Assembly: GCF_029207565.1 (NCBI RefSeq)
Contig: NZ_JANCMW010000006.1
Span: forward strand, 124,001 to 188,000
Source of the DNA: Marinobacter iranensis
GTDB taxonomy: Bacteria > Pseudomonadota > Gammaproteobacteria > Pseudomonadales > Oleiphilaceae
DNA length: 64,000 nucleotides
Reading direction: 5' to 3'
Positions 6,555-16,069 of the stretch are shown here, piece after piece; the first letter of the stretch is position 1, and every line of letters begins with the position of its first letter. The position numbers and the translations under genes were made by a program. Below the pieces are notes generated by a model. That model had not been told where the DNA came from. It was given only the letters and a program-made list of their open reading frames with translations, and did no database searches.

Positions 6555-7901
6555 ATGAAAACTAACGTTCAGTCCATGGATAGTACTAGCGACGTTGCTG
6601 AACGCGATAACGGCAATGCGCGCCGTGGAGCGGGAGCGGCCTTCGTCGGCACGGTCCTGGAGTACTACGACCTCTTCATTTATGGCACGGCTGCCGCTTT
6701 GGTGTTCGGCAAATTGTTCTTTAGCAATACTACCTCCCCGAAAGTCGCTCTGATACTCTCGTTTGGCGCCTTCGCTAGCGGATACGTGGCGCGCCCTCTG
6801 GGTGCCGTGCTGTTCGGGCACATCGGCGATCGGTTCGGCCGTCGAGCGGCACTGTTGGGCACGATATGGTTGATGGGTAGTGCAACTTTTCTTATTGGGC
6901 TCTTGCCGACTTATGCTGTTGCCGGGGCGCTAGCCCCGGTGCTGCTGGTCCTGTTGCGTCTCTGTCAGGGACTTGCGATTGGTGGCGAACTTGGCGGGGC
7001 GGTCTTGGTCTCTGTGGAGCATGCTCCTGAAAATAAGCGTGGTTTCTACGGGAGTTTTTCGACCGCCGGCGGTCCAGCGGGCGGTCTCCTGGCCACCGTC
7101 GTGTTCGCCCTCGTCACGCAACTTCCCCAAGAGCAGTTTGAAGCCTGGGGATGGCGAATTCCGTTTCTACTGAGCGTCGTCATCCTGATTGTCGGTTTAA
7201 TGATCCGTAGCAGACTGGACGAGACACCGGATTTCGAGAAGGGCGCAGCTCCTAAAACGAAACGCAAGCTTCCGATTCAATTGGCTATCAAGAACCATTG
7301 GCAAACGATCTTCGGACTGGGATGTATGCTGTTTGGACTGTTAGCTTCATGGTACATCGTCACGGTTTACGGCTTGAGCTATGCGGTCGGCACTCTTGGA
7401 ATGGATAAGTCCTTCTACCTCTGGGTGGTGTCTGCTGCGTCATTGCTCGTGGTCCTGATGAACCCGGTGTGGGGCGCGCTTTCAGACAGATTGGGGCGGC
7501 GCAGACTATTGACTGCCAGCCTCGTCACGTTGGGACTGTTGATGATCGTGTTCATCGCCGCGCTTAATAGCCGGAGCATGCCGCTCATATCCATATCAAT
7601 GTTGGGATTCGCGGGTATCGGTTATGCGGCGGTCAACGGGATCTGGCCGGCTTTCCTGGTGTCGTGCTTGCCCCCGGAGGTGCGCTATACCGCAGGCTCG
7701 CTCGGCATACAGCTGGCTGGCATCGTCACTGGTTTTGTACCTTTAGCCGCCGTGGTTCTGGCAGATACCATATTCGGTATCTGGGGTATTGGGGTGCTCT
7801 GCTTGGGTGCCTGTCTGATTGGTGCCTTCGCCACCTATGTGATGCATAGGCCCCCTGCTTCCGCAGGCTACCAGAGTAGAGCCGTCTCATCCCCAGACTA
7901 A
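6555..7901 (+). CDS. MHS-type major facilitator permease
   Basis: A 448-residue, 12-helix inner-membrane transporter. A cytoplasmic N-terminus of ~25 residues is followed by GAAFVGTVLEYYDLFIYGTA in helix 1. The loop 2-3 signature GHIGDRFGRRAALLGTIWLM and the matching mid-protein loop WGALSDRLGRRRLLTASL are the duplicated MFS motif A, and LRLCQGLAIGGELGGAV is typical of the metabolite:H+ symporter group (shikimate, proline/betaine, alpha-ketoglutarate permeases). It has a very strong ribosome site (aaggaggagg) right before ATG 6555. As first gene of module 1 it probably imports the carboxylic acid activated by the CoA ligase that follows. Substrate not deducible. Confidence 0.88.
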   Translation: MKTNVQSMDSTSDVAERDNGNARRGAGAAFVGTVLEYYDLFIYGTAAALVFGKLFFSNTTSPKVALILSFGAFASGYVARPLGAVLFGHIGDRFGRRAALLGTIWLMGSATFLIGLLPTYAVAGALAPVLLVLLRLCQGLAIGGELGGAVLVSVEHAPENKRGFYGSFSTAGGPAGGLLATVVFALVTQLPQEQFEAWGWRIPFLLSVVILIVGLMIRSRLDETPDFEKGAAPKTKRKLPIQLAIKNHWQTIFGLGCMLFGLLASWYIVTVYGLSYAVGTLGMDKSFYLWVVSAASLLVVLMNPVWGALSDRLGRRRLLTASLVTLGLLMIVFIAALNSRSMPLISISMLGFAGIGYAAVNGIWPAFLVSCLPPEVRYTAGSLGIQLAGIVTGFVPLAAVVLADTIFGIWGIGVLCLGACLIGAFATYVMHRPPASAGYQSRAVSSPD

Positions 7902-7960
7902 GCCCACTAAAAAAGGGTGTGATGTTTCACTTCAGACATATACTTTGCCGGAGGTACATA

Positions 7961-9592
7961 ATGAACCAATTAGAGGCGCCAATGTACATGCGCGTTAACG
8001 ACGAGAAGGAGGCGAATGAATATTTACGAACCGGTATCTGGACGGATCAGTCATTGCATGATCGGATCAGTTACTTTGCTAAAACGACGCCAGCACAGCC
8101 AGCAATCAGCGATGGGACTCGGTCCTGGACCTATCTGGAACTCAACGATTACGTGCTGCGGCTAGCCCGCACGCTGCTTGACCTTGGTGTAGACCGCGGA
8201 GAAGTCGTTGCATTGCAATCGATGAATACGTTGCACCTGCCCGCCATGCATGCCGCGTTGGCGTGGATCGGTGCGATCCTAGCCCCAGTATCACCGCAAT
8301 GGCGCGATGCTGAGATGCTGCCCCTGCTCTCTACTTCGCGGGCCGGACTATTGATCCACACGACAGATGACTCGTATGACCGCACTGCCGCCGCAGCATC
8401 CTATGTCAACCGTGTCGCCTCATTGCGAGAAGCCATCAGCCTCGAGACACTCGATGCGCTCGTTAAAGAAGCCCGCCCGCTTGACCCGAAAGAAGTTCGG
8501 CACCGGACATCTAAGGCGAATGACCCGCAGTTGGCAATGTGCTCATCGGGCTCGACTGGAATCCCCAAGATCGCGCTTCATAGCTTCAACAACCTGTACA
8601 CCCAAGGTGTCAGCACAGCTGGTCACGCATACGGCCTTAGTTCGAACGACATTACCTTAGCGATTGCTCCGGCCAACATCGGATCAACGGGATACGTTTA
8701 TCCAATCCTGGCAGCACTTTCTGTTGGTGCGCAGGCTAACCTATTGCAGCACTGGTCACCTGAGGCGGCACTCACGAAGTTGCGTGACCTTAACGTGACC
8801 GTGGCTGTCGCTGTTCCGACTCAGATGCTAATGATGCTCGATCATCCTGTAGAGAAGTTCAACTTAAGATCACTGCGAGTCGTTCTCACCGGCGGTGCCC
8901 CACTCCCACCGAACGTTGCCGGAGATTTCGAGCGTCGTTTTGGGTGCCGGATGCACAAGGTCTACGGGGCAAGTGACGGTGGCATCGCCGCATGCACGGA
9001 CCTCGACACTCCCGAAACACAACGCTTTAGCACTGTGGGGCGTATTGCCCGAGGGCATGATGTAAAAATCTTGACAAACGGGCAGGTCGCTCCACCCGGC
9101 ACTTCTGGCGAGGTCGTTTGGCATGGCCCATCGAAGTCCTTCGGATATCTGAACCAAGGGGAAATGGACGTGCAGGCCTGGCACGGTGGCTACTTCCACT
9201 CTGGCGATATCGGAGTCATCGATGACGACGGGTACCTCAGCATCGTTGGACGGATCAAGGAGATGATTCTTCGAGGTGGGCATAACATTTTCCCTGCCGA
9301 GATCGAGTTGCTGCTAAACGAACATCCAGCAATCGAGAGCGTAGTCGTCGTAGGTGTCCCTGACGACAGGTTGGGTGAGCGCGCATGTGCCGTAATCAGT
9401 GCAGCGGCAGGCCATGCAGTACCCAGTGTGGAGGAGATCCAGAATTTCTTGACTGAGCGTAATTTGGCGAAGTACAAGTTCCCCGAATTCGTGGTTTCGC
9501 TCGACCAGATTCCTGTAAACGCTGGGGGAAAAGTTGACCGGCCTTCGATTAATGAGATCGCGAGAGAGGCTCTCGCAGAGCGCGACTTTTAA
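7961..9592 (+). CDS. Acyl-CoA synthetase (AMP-forming), cyclic/aromatic acid type
   Basis: A 543-residue ANL-superfamily ligase, started at ATG 7961 behind ribosome site ggaggt. P-loop motif SSGSTGIPKIALHS (about residue 192), aromatic/acid region VYGASDGGIAAC, hinge YFHSGDIGVIDDDGYLSIVG, RIKEMILRGGHNIFPAEIE, and the C-terminal catalytic Lys in NAGGKVDR are all present. It converts a carboxylic acid with ATP and CoA to its thioester. Similar ligases serve cyclohexanecarboxylate, medium-chain and arylalkanoic acids, but the specificity is not readable here. It sits 60 bases after the permease and 32 before an enoyl-CoA hydratase, as one operon. Confidence 0.9.
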   Translation: MNQLEAPMYMRVNDEKEANEYLRTGIWTDQSLHDRISYFAKTTPAQPAISDGTRSWTYLELNDYVLRLARTLLDLGVDRGEVVALQSMNTLHLPAMHAALAWIGAILAPVSPQWRDAEMLPLLSTSRAGLLIHTTDDSYDRTAAAASYVNRVASLREAISLETLDALVKEARPLDPKEVRHRTSKANDPQLAMCSSGSTGIPKIALHSFNNLYTQGVSTAGHAYGLSSNDITLAIAPANIGSTGYVYPILAALSVGAQANLLQHWSPEAALTKLRDLNVTVAVAVPTQMLMMLDHPVEKFNLRSLRVVLTGGAPLPPNVAGDFERRFGCRMHKVYGASDGGIAACTDLDTPETQRFSTVGRIARGHDVKILTNGQVAPPGTSGEVVWHGPSKSFGYLNQGEMDVQAWHGGYFHSGDIGVIDDDGYLSIVGRIKEMILRGGHNIFPAEIELLLNEHPAIESVVVVGVPDDRLGERACAVISAAAGHAVPSVEEIQNFLTERNLAKYKFPEFVVSLDQIPVNAGGKVDRPSINEIAREALAERDF

Positions 9593-9624
9593 CGCATTGA
9601 ATCTAGAAGAAAGGAACGTTTCCA

Positions 9625-10437
9625 ATGTCAATCCCTAAATACAACACTTTGACTATAGAAGAGAAAAGTGCGATTACATGGATCGTGCTCGATAGACCCC
9701 AGACGCTCAACGCGTTGAGCGACGAGCTGCTTACTGAATTCTCTGACGTACTCAGGATTCTTAAGACCGAGGGGGCACCGGTCATCGGCATCCGAGGAGC
9801 CGGTCGCGGCTTTTCATCCGGCTACGATATTTCTCCTGAGGCTGAGGAGATCGGAGGTTTGGGGCGTCGGAACATCATTGAGGAGCGTACCCGGTTGCGG
9901 GAAAAAATCGAGTGTTTGATGCCTCTCTGGGATCATCCGAAGCCGACGATTGCGGCAGTGCATGGTCCTTGCATTGCTGGTGCGGTGCTGCTTGCATCAC
10001 TTTGCGATCTCACGGTTGTCGCTGACAACGCTGTAATCGGAGAGCCCACTCTCCCCATCGGTGGCGGTTTTATGGAACCTTTCTGGGCCTTCCTACTTGG
10101 CCCTAAGCAGGCGAAGATGATGGCACTTGACCCCGGCGCTCGGTTTAACGCCGCCAAAGCAGTCGAATGGGGCTGGGCAAACTTCTCCGTTCCACATGAT
10201 GAGTTGGTGGACGCCGTGGAGAAGCTATCCAGCAGGATTGCGCGGGTTCATCCAGACGTTCTTGCGGTCAAAAAATCTTCTGTCAATCGCTATTATGAGG
10301 ACCGCGGAATTCGCTCTGCATTCATCTCTGGTGCTGAAACTGACGCATTGCTCCATTTTTCGGAACCAGTACGTGCGATGTCAGAGTCAATTCGTTCGAA
10401 TGGCCTTGCTGACACCATTAAGCGTTTTTATGGATGA
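9625..10437 (+). CDS. Enoyl-CoA hydratase/isomerase family protein
   Basis: A 270-residue crotonase-fold enzyme. The first oxyanion-hole segment GIRGAGRGFSSGYDI and the second, AVHGPCIAGAVLLASLCDLT, are clear, though the latter has CIAGA where the canonical form is ALGGG. The usual catalytic Glu pair region reads IGEPTLPIGGGFMEPFWAFL, so the acid before the proline is kept but the second is altered, suggesting hydrolase, dehydratase or isomerase chemistry other than plain 2-enoyl hydration. It is downstream of the CoA ligase in the same operon, with ribosome site agaaagg. Confidence 0.85.
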   Translation: MSIPKYNTLTIEEKSAITWIVLDRPQTLNALSDELLTEFSDVLRILKTEGAPVIGIRGAGRGFSSGYDISPEAEEIGGLGRRNIIEERTRLREKIECLMPLWDHPKPTIAAVHGPCIAGAVLLASLCDLTVVADNAVIGEPTLPIGGGFMEPFWAFLLGPKQAKMMALDPGARFNAAKAVEWGWANFSVPHDELVDAVEKLSSRIARVHPDVLAVKKSSVNRYYEDRGIRSAFISGAETDALLHFSEPVRAMSESIRSNGLADTIKRFYG

Positions 10438-10439
10438 TG

Positions 10440-10708
10440 TTTCTAGTGTCCTGTCCCGCTGATACGGTCCGGCCAAGGGCTGTGTGCGAATACTTCATGG
10501 TATTAGGGAAGCAAGGCAAGGTGGACAAATTGCAGATGGTGGTGGCGTCGAAGGCATAATCGCGCAGCGATTCGCTCCAGGTCAGCTGCGCAAAGGCCAT
10601 GGTAAGGAAATGATCCAGGCACGGAAAATTCTTGACCTTGAAATCGCTCCGATGCTTTGCCACCGAGCGTATGGTATCCGGTGCTCCAGGGCGTGGTTCA
10701 AGCCGCAT
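10440..10708 (-). mobile_element. IS4-family transposase remnant (internally deleted)
   Basis: The complement reads RSDFKVKNFPCLDHFLTMAF AQLTWSESLRDY, the N-terminal region of IS4-group transposases, then jumps directly to AFDATTICNLS, normally about 80 residues further on around the first catalytic Asp. It soon loses frame. No complete DDE triad or terminal repeats. It ends next to the enoyl-CoA hydratase stop, marking a rearrangement scar. Confidence 0.7.
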
Positions 10709-11060
10709 GTTCGATCGCCTCTTCCTGCGCAGAATGATCGAATTGGAATTTTTTCAGAATGATCCGAGCAGTTCGGCGGCCTGGGCATTGGGCAAGCCGT
10801 ACCTGCTGGATCACCCAGATGAATGCCGCACAAACGACATTATCCACGAGGAATGCAAGGGTGTCCCAAAGGTCCAAACGAGCGTCGAGGAAGAACTTGC
10901 CGGGCGCACAAGCTCACAATTCACTGCGGCTAATCATCCGGAGTTGTATCTAAAAAAACGCTATGGTGAAGTAATTTTTCAGTAAGCAGATGTCAAAATA
11001 CTGAACGCAAACTGATTGAACGTATTTTTGCCTGCGGCCCCAAATTAAGAAACTGTATTA
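10709..11060. other. Spacer with no recognised gene
   Basis: About 350 bases. A plus-strand frame (about 10735-10985) ends ELYLKKRYGEVIFQ but has no recognisable homology or ribosome site. The complement near the IS4 remnant may be decayed transposase start. The last 60 bases contain the likely promoter of the DUF2889 gene. Confidence 0.4.
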
Positions 11061-11075
11061 TTGAAGGAGATTGAT

Positions 11076-11624
11076 GTGCCCCTGCCTCCTGCCGAAAAGC
11101 GCAAGTTACTGCACACCCGCCGAGTCATTTACCGTGGATACGAGCGCGAAGATGGTTTGTGGGACATTGAAGGCGAGCTGCTTGATACGAAAACCCACCC
11201 GCTCACGATTCCGAATGAACGTACCTTGCAGATAGGTGAACCCATACACGGTATGCTGATTCGAGTCACCATCAATGCCGAAATGGTCGTGCATGGTATT
11301 GACGTTGCCATGAACAATGTCCCTCATGGGCCCTGTCGACAAGCTATGGCTCCCATGCAACTTATGATAGGCAGCAAAATGGGACCCGGCTGGCGAAAAG
11401 CTATCGAACACCACCTGGGAGAAATCAAAGGCTGCGTGCATTTACGAGAGTTGCTGTTTAATATGGCCACGGCGGCGTTTCAAACCTTGCCGGCACAACA
11501 CACTACGGTCTCAGTTGACCCGAATCGCCCGCCGCAGCACTTGGGCAAGTGCGTGACCTGGGATTTCAATGGGCCTCTGGTGCAGAACCTATATCCGGTT
11601 TATTTTCAACACGAAATAAAATAA
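11076..11624 (+). CDS. DUF2889-family protein
   Basis: A 182-residue cytoplasmic protein started at GTG 11076, six bases after ribosome site aaggag. Recognised by LLHTRRVIYRGYEREDGLWD IEGELLDTKTH near the N-terminus, the central IGEPIHGMLIRVTIN, GPGWRKAIEHHLGEIKGC and the C-terminal TAAFQTLPA, which define the uncharacterised DUF2889 family. These proteins are often found among acyl-CoA or aromatic degradation genes, but no reaction is established. Conserved His, Asp and Cys residues (HTRR, GLWDIEG, GCVHL) could form a metal or catalytic site. Function unknown. Confidence 0.8.
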   Translation: MPLPPAEKRKLLHTRRVIYRGYEREDGLWDIEGELLDTKTHPLTIPNERTLQIGEPIHGMLIRVTINAEMVVHGIDVAMNNVPHGPCRQAMAPMQLMIGSKMGPGWRKAIEHHLGEIKGCVHLRELLFNMATAAFQTLPAQHTTVSVDPNRPPQHLGKCVTWDFNGPLVQNLYPVYFQHEIK

Positions 11625-11828
11625 GGCTTTATCGCGTACATTCGATGTAGACCGCAAGGCACCCCGTTTCGACCCAAAAAGTAGGGGCCCACAAATGCGG
11701 ATCCCCAAGACGCGGCCAAACACGACTAAAGCGTCGCCGAGCCTCAGGCACGGGCGCGCGGCAATTAATCCCAGCGCGTGGTATAGAGTGGCGTGCGATG
11801 CTCGAACCGTGTCGTCCAGCGCGGCTGA

Positions 11829-11935
11829 AGGGCCCAACAGGGGCCAGCTGGATGGTGTCGCGGCCATGCGCCGCATTCAATCCATCCACCACACGCATCA
11901 GGTGGCCGGCTTCCTGTTTTGGTGGGAATAACCTA
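11829..11935 (-). pseudogene. umuC: Possible umuC C-terminal tail
   Basis: The complement reads EAGHLMRVVDGLNAAHGRDT IQLA, resembling the last domain of UmuC (a leucine/methionine-rich helix followed by the fork R-GT-RLA pattern). The rest of the gene is absent here; a central umuC piece lies at 25592-26438. Short and degenerate, so only a suggestion. Confidence 0.4.
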
Positions 11936-11949
11936 CTACAACTCAACAA

Positions 11950-13113
11950 CTAGTCCTTTTTCGGCACCGCCTTCGGAAGCAGTGAGTTGCCAATGATCTG
12001 TTTCATCACTTCGACCGTTCCGCCGCCGATGCGTTGCACACGAGCATCGACGAACGCTCGTGCGATCGGGTATTCCCACATGTATCCCCAGCCGCCGAAA
12101 AGCTGCAGGCACTGGTCCATTACCTTGCCCTGCAATTCTGTAGCCAGCAGTTTGGCCGCCGCGGCATCCACGGGATCAAGCTGTCTGTCCACTTGGAGCG
12201 CTATGCAGCGGTCGACGAGCACACGCTGCGCCTGCAGCTCGGCATGCAACTGTGCGAGGACGAAGCGTGTGTTCTGGAAATCGCCAAGCGTTTGCCCAAA
12301 CATCTTGCGCTCCGAGACATAGTCGATGGTCCACTGCAGTGCAGCCTCCGACGTGGCGACTGCGCGGATTGCCTGCACTAGGCGCTCCTGCGACAACTGG
12401 GTCATAAGGATCTTGAAGCCCTGTCCTTCCTCCGCCAGACGGTTGGTGACCGGCACGCGCATGTCGCTGAAAAACAGTTCTGCGGTGTCCTCGGCCTTGC
12501 AGCCGATCTTCTCAAGCTTGCGTCCCCGATTAAATCCGGGCAGGCCAGCTTCGACCAAGAGCAGGCTGATCCCGTTGCCGCGTGCATGGGGATCTGTCTT
12601 GCACGCAACCAGGACCAGGTCGGCGCTGTGACCATTGGTGATAAAGACCTTTTGCCCATTAACGATGTAGTGGTCCCCATCACGCACGGCCTGCGTGCGG
12701 ATGTTCTGCACGTCGCTGCCACCGGACGGTTCCGTCATAGCCAAGGCCGTGACCACTTCGCCACTGGCCATCCTGGGCAGCCACGTCGTCTTCTGCAGTT
12801 CACTGCCGAATTCGAGCAAATAGGGTGCGACAATGTCCGAATGTATGTAGAAGGAGGGACCCGTGGCTCCCTCCCGGGCCATTTCCTCCATCAGAATTGT
12901 GCTGTAGAGGAAATCTCCGCCGGGGCCTCCGTATTCGGTAGGCACATTGCAGCAAAGCAGACCGAGCCTGCCGGCCTCCATCCAAACGCTGCGCGGTACC
13001 TGGCCGACTTTTTCCCATTCGCTGTAGAAGGGTGTCACGTGCTGCGCGATAAAGCGGCGCGCCGACTCACGAAAAAGGTCATGCTCGGCTGAAAAGAGAG
13101 TTCTTGGGATCAT
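11950..13113 (-). CDS. Acyl-CoA dehydrogenase
   Basis: A 387-residue FAD enzyme, full family length, start placed at ATG 13113 (MIPRTLFSAEHDLFRESARR). FAD-contact motifs ALAMTEPSGGSDVQNIRTQA and VNGQKVFITNGHSADLVLVA occur at about residues 125-170. The C-terminal LFGGWGYMWEYPIARAFVDA, then QRIGGGTVEVMKQII, contains the family signature around the flavin-binding loop, with Glu of GGTVEVM as candidate catalytic base. It oxidises an acyl-CoA to the 2-enoyl-CoA and passes electrons to ETF. Transcribed opposite to the ligase operon, together with the thiolase upstream (215-base gap). Confidence 0.92.
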   Translation of the reverse strand: MIPRTLFSAEHDLFRESARRFIAQHVTPFYSEWEKVGQVPRSVWMEAGRLGLLCCNVPTEYGGPGGDFLYSTILMEEMAREGATGPSFYIHSDIVAPYLLEFGSELQKTTWLPRMASGEVVTALAMTEPSGGSDVQNIRTQAVRDGDHYIVNGQKVFITNGHSADLVLVACKTDPHARGNGISLLLVEAGLPGFNRGRKLEKIGCKAEDTAELFFSDMRVPVTNRLAEEGQGFKILMTQLSQERLVQAIRAVATSEAALQWTIDYVSERKMFGQTLGDFQNTRFVLAQLHAELQAQRVLVDRCIALQVDRQLDPVDAAAAKLLATELQGKVMDQCLQLFGGWGYMWEYPIARAFVDARVQRIGGGTVEVMKQIIGNSLLPKAVPKKD

Positions 13114-13328
13114 GGGGTTGGGCCTCAGGGTTAGAAGCCACACGGGCGGTCATCGCCCGGTGCATTACATTCGGTTTTCGTTCGTTGTTGCGGTGATAGT
13201 TTCAATTCAGAGACGAACTCCATTCAAAACAGGAATTGCGAAAGTGTGTAGCGCGCCATTTTCTCCGCTGTCAATCTTCCAGCCCGGGTTTCGGTCATGG
13301 CATTCAGGGTCGGGTTTCCGACTGGTAT

Positions 13329-14507
13329 TTAGAGATTCTCGACGATGATCGCGTTCGCCATCCCGCCAGCTTCGCACATGGCCTGCAGGCCATAGCGACC
13401 ACCGGTTTGCTGTAGCGCATGCAGCAGCGTTGTCATGAGTTTGGTGCCGGAGGCTCCCAGCGGGTGGCCCATGGCAATGGATCCGCCCCGGGAATTCATG
13501 CGTTGGGGGTCTGCGCCCAGCGCCTTCAGCCAGGCAAGCGGCACTGAGGCAAAGGCTTCGTTAATTTCGAAGAGGTCAATGTCGTCAATTTTTAGTCCTG
13601 CTTTTTGCAGAGCGCGCCGGGTTGCCGGAATAGGCGCTTCCAGCATCATCACTGGATCGTCGCCGATCACCGTCATCTGATGGATGCGGGCCATGGGCTT
13701 CAGGCCAAGTGCTTTGAGCCCGTTTTCATTGGCAACGATGCAACCGCTGGCTCCGTCGCAGATCTGGCTGGAATTGGCTGCACTGATAACGCCACCGTCC
13801 TTGAGCAGCTTGACCGATGCGATCTGGTCGAGCGTAGTCTCGGTGCGAATGCCTTCGTCGAACAGGTGCATCTCGTCCAAATTGCCATGTTCAAGGCTGC
13901 GTGCTTTCAGTGGCAGGATTTCATCCCTGAAATGCCCCGCTTTGGTCGAAGCCGTGGCGCGACGATGACTAGACAGCGCGTATTCATCAAGCTGTTCGCG
14001 TGATAAGCCGTACTTACGCGCTATCATTTCCGCGCCGTCAAACTGTGAGAACCCCAGTACACCAAAGCGCTCCTGCAATTGCGGGGTCATGTAGCTTCCC
14101 ATGCCGTTTTTCTCCGGCAGGGTGGATGCGGTGAACATCGGCACACGCGACATGCTCTCGACGCCAGCGGCAATCACCACGTCCATGGTGCCGGACATCA
14201 CGGCCTGCGCCGCGAAGTGCAAGGCCTGCTGCGACGAGCCACACTGCCGGTCCAGAGTGGTGCCCGGCGTGGTCAATGGCAGCCGCGAGTGCAGCACCGC
14301 CATCCGGGCTACGTTGGCTGACTGCTCGCCGACCTGACTGACACAGCCCATGATCACGTCTTCGATCAGGGCAGGGTCGCAAGAAATTCGGTCCAGCAGC
14401 CCATTAAGGACGCGGCCCGCCATTTCTGCAGGATGCCAGCCTGACAGGCGTCCGTTGCGGCGGCCGCCGGCGGTGCGAAGGGACGTGACGATATAGGCTT
14501 CAGGCAT
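13329..14507 (-). CDS. Acetyl-CoA acyltransferase (thiolase)
   Basis: A 392-residue thiolase. The nucleophile Cys lies in TLDRQCGSSQQALHFAAQAV (about residue 89), then VESMSRVPM, the loop INEAFASV with catalytic Asn/His region, GGSIAMGHPLGASGTKLMT (His about 349) and the C-terminal AMCEAGGMANAIIVENL, where a Cys replaces nothing essential but the usual C-x-GGG is C-EAGG. It cleaves a 3-oxoacyl-CoA to acetyl-CoA and a shortened acyl-CoA in the last step of beta-oxidation. First gene of its leftward unit, with the acyl-CoA dehydrogenase downstream. Confidence 0.92.
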   Translation of the reverse strand: MPEAYIVTSLRTAGGRRNGRLSGWHPAEMAGRVLNGLLDRISCDPALIEDVIMGCVSQVGEQSANVARMAVLHSRLPLTTPGTTLDRQCGSSQQALHFAAQAVMSGTMDVVIAAGVESMSRVPMFTASTLPEKNGMGSYMTPQLQERFGVLGFSQFDGAEMIARKYGLSREQLDEYALSSHRRATASTKAGHFRDEILPLKARSLEHGNLDEMHLFDEGIRTETTLDQIASVKLLKDGGVISAANSSQICDGASGCIVANENGLKALGLKPMARIHQMTVIGDDPVMMLEAPIPATRRALQKAGLKIDDIDLFEINEAFASVPLAWLKALGADPQRMNSRGGSIAMGHPLGASGTKLMTTLLHALQQTGGRYGLQAMCEAGGMANAIIVENL

Positions 14508-14659
14508 GAATAGTGCTTCCTATGGGGTGGGAGGGCTCGCATGATGGCGAGGACTTAGACTTGATTATCCCGATGCCGTCCTTACGACGCATCGTCGGAA
14601 CCGATGATTGTGAAAATCGCTGGTATTGTACTTTATCGATATTTGCGCAGTTCCTGCTT

Positions 14660-14890
14660 GGCGAGGCTTTGTTGCGCAAACACCCCGTCCACAAGTGGTA
14701 GGCTCGGTGCATGAGTCAAGCGGAGCGACCCAAGATCAAGTACAAGACGTCCGCATACAACGCAGCCCTCAAGGCCCGGGGCACCGACCATCTGGCTCGA
14801 CCGTGACATGCAATGGTTGGCCACACCCAATGACAAGCGCGGTCGCCAACGTGTGTTCAATGACGCTTCCGCAAGCGTCAAAGGCTAAAT
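14660..14890 (+). mobile_element. IS5-family insertion sequence 5' remnant
   Basis: Begins with a typical IS5-group terminal repeat (GGCTTTGTTGCGCAAAC, 14669-14685), then a transposase start from ATG 14711: IKYKTSAYNAALKARG. After a one-base frameshift near 14790 it continues TIWLDRDMQWLATPNDKRGR and stops at 14886. Only about 55 of ~320 residues remain and no right end is found. It sits between the thiolase and the next crotonase gene. Confidence 0.75.
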
Positions 14891-15024
14891 CGCCAAGAAA
14901 AAAATGTAGGTCAGGATCGTTACCCTCTCAGCCGGCACGCCGAAACCGCCCCGTGCGCGGAGCAACTTGATGACCGGTACGACTACATATCGACTGATTT
15001 CCGTGCAGCGCTCCGAAGCGCTTC

Positions 15025-15813
15025 TCAAGTTCCGGTGAAGTTAGACTGTCGCTTTTCAATGAAGGCGCGCAATCCCTCCTTGAAATCTAACGTATTGATT
15101 AAACTTAGAAATTCTTCACGCTCCGCCTTGAGCTGCTTGCTGAGAGTGTTGTCAAGTGATTGCCGCATGAGCCGCTTCATTCGGCCATAAGCGAGCGTGG
15201 GGCCTTTTGCAATCCTAGCCGCCAAGGCATCGGTGCTTGCGCCAAGGGCTTCTGCCGGAACTGTCAGATTCACAACCCCAAGATCCTGCGCCTCGGCCGA
15301 ATCGAAGGTTTCCGAAAGTAGCGCAATCTGCATTGCCTTGCGCAGTCCCACAAGCCGCGGCAATGACCAGGAACATGAAAGGTCGACACTCGCACCGATG
15401 TTTGCGTAAGCCATGTTGAAACGCGTACCCTCTGCAGCGATAGCCAGATCACAGCCCAGAATCATACTGAGTGACCCTCCGGCGACCACGCCGTGAACCG
15501 ATGCGATCACTGGCGCGTCGATTCCGGCCAACAATTCGAGGGCTGGGTTCATGTTGCCTAGCAGGGTTAACGCCGTTCCGCTCGGGTCCTTCGCCATAGC
15601 GTGAATGTCTCCGCCGACACCGAATGCGCGGCCGGCTCCCCGGAGCACGACCACTCTCACGCTGGAATCGGCCGCCAATTCCTCACATGCCCGCAGAAAT
15701 GCAAGAGACATCGGTACGTCCAGTGCGTTCAAGGCTTCGGGCCGGTTGAGTGTCAAGTAGGCAATGTGCCCTGCCCGCTCCAGCAACACGGAGCCCGTGT
15801 TATTCGTCGTCAT
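15025..15813 (-). CDS. Enoyl-CoA hydratase/isomerase family protein
   Basis: A 262-residue crotonase-fold protein, start ATG 15813 behind ribosome site ggagg. Oxyanion segments VVLRGAGRAFGVGGDIHAMA and ASVHGVVAGGSLSMILGCDL are standard. The region equivalent to the hydratase Glu pair reads ANIGASVDLSCSWSLPRLVG, with no Glu at either canonical position, so simple hydratase activity is doubtful. 2-cyclohexenyl or ring-type hydrolases and isomerases of this fold also lack both. Likely modifies a CoA ester in module 1. First gene of the unit reading toward the IS5 scar. Confidence 0.85.
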   Translation of the reverse strand: MTTNNTGSVLLERAGHIAYLTLNRPEALNALDVPMSLAFLRACEELAADSSVRVVVLRGAGRAFGVGGDIHAMAKDPSGTALTLLGNMNPALELLAGIDAPVIASVHGVVAGGSLSMILGCDLAIAAEGTRFNMAYANIGASVDLSCSWSLPRLVGLRKAMQIALLSETFDSAEAQDLGVVNLTVPAEALGASTDALAARIAKGPTLAYGRMKRLMRQSLDNTLSKQLKAEREEFLSLINTLDFKEGLRAFIEKRQSNFTGT

Positions 15814-15839
15814 GTATGCCTCCTTGATGAGTCAAAAGC

Positions 15840-16069
15840 CCATCTAACTTGCTGCAAGTTGAGATCCTGCAGAATGTTTTCATATTTGCGTCTATCGTTT
15901 GCGACATACGCGGCGAATTCCGGGAGGCCCTGCGTAACGAACGTTGCAACGCTTGGCAAGAGGGCGTGTCTCTTGGTATCGGCGAAGGCAAACCCTTAAG
16001 CCAGCGGCAACTCCACCCTGACCAGTGCCTCCATGTCGGAACTCACGTGGAGCGGGCCTGCTTGTTTGC
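15840..16069 (-). pseudogene. Possible TctC/Bug-type binding protein tail
   Basis: Complement frame near 15840-15975 reads TQGLPEFAAYVANDRRKYEN ILQDLNLQ, like the C-terminal helix of TctC/Bug tricarboxylate-binding proteins (PxEFAAYxxxDxxKYxxIxKDLN). A stop interrupts the frame upstream (about 16000) and no signal peptide or body of the protein is present. Weak evidence. Confidence 0.35.
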
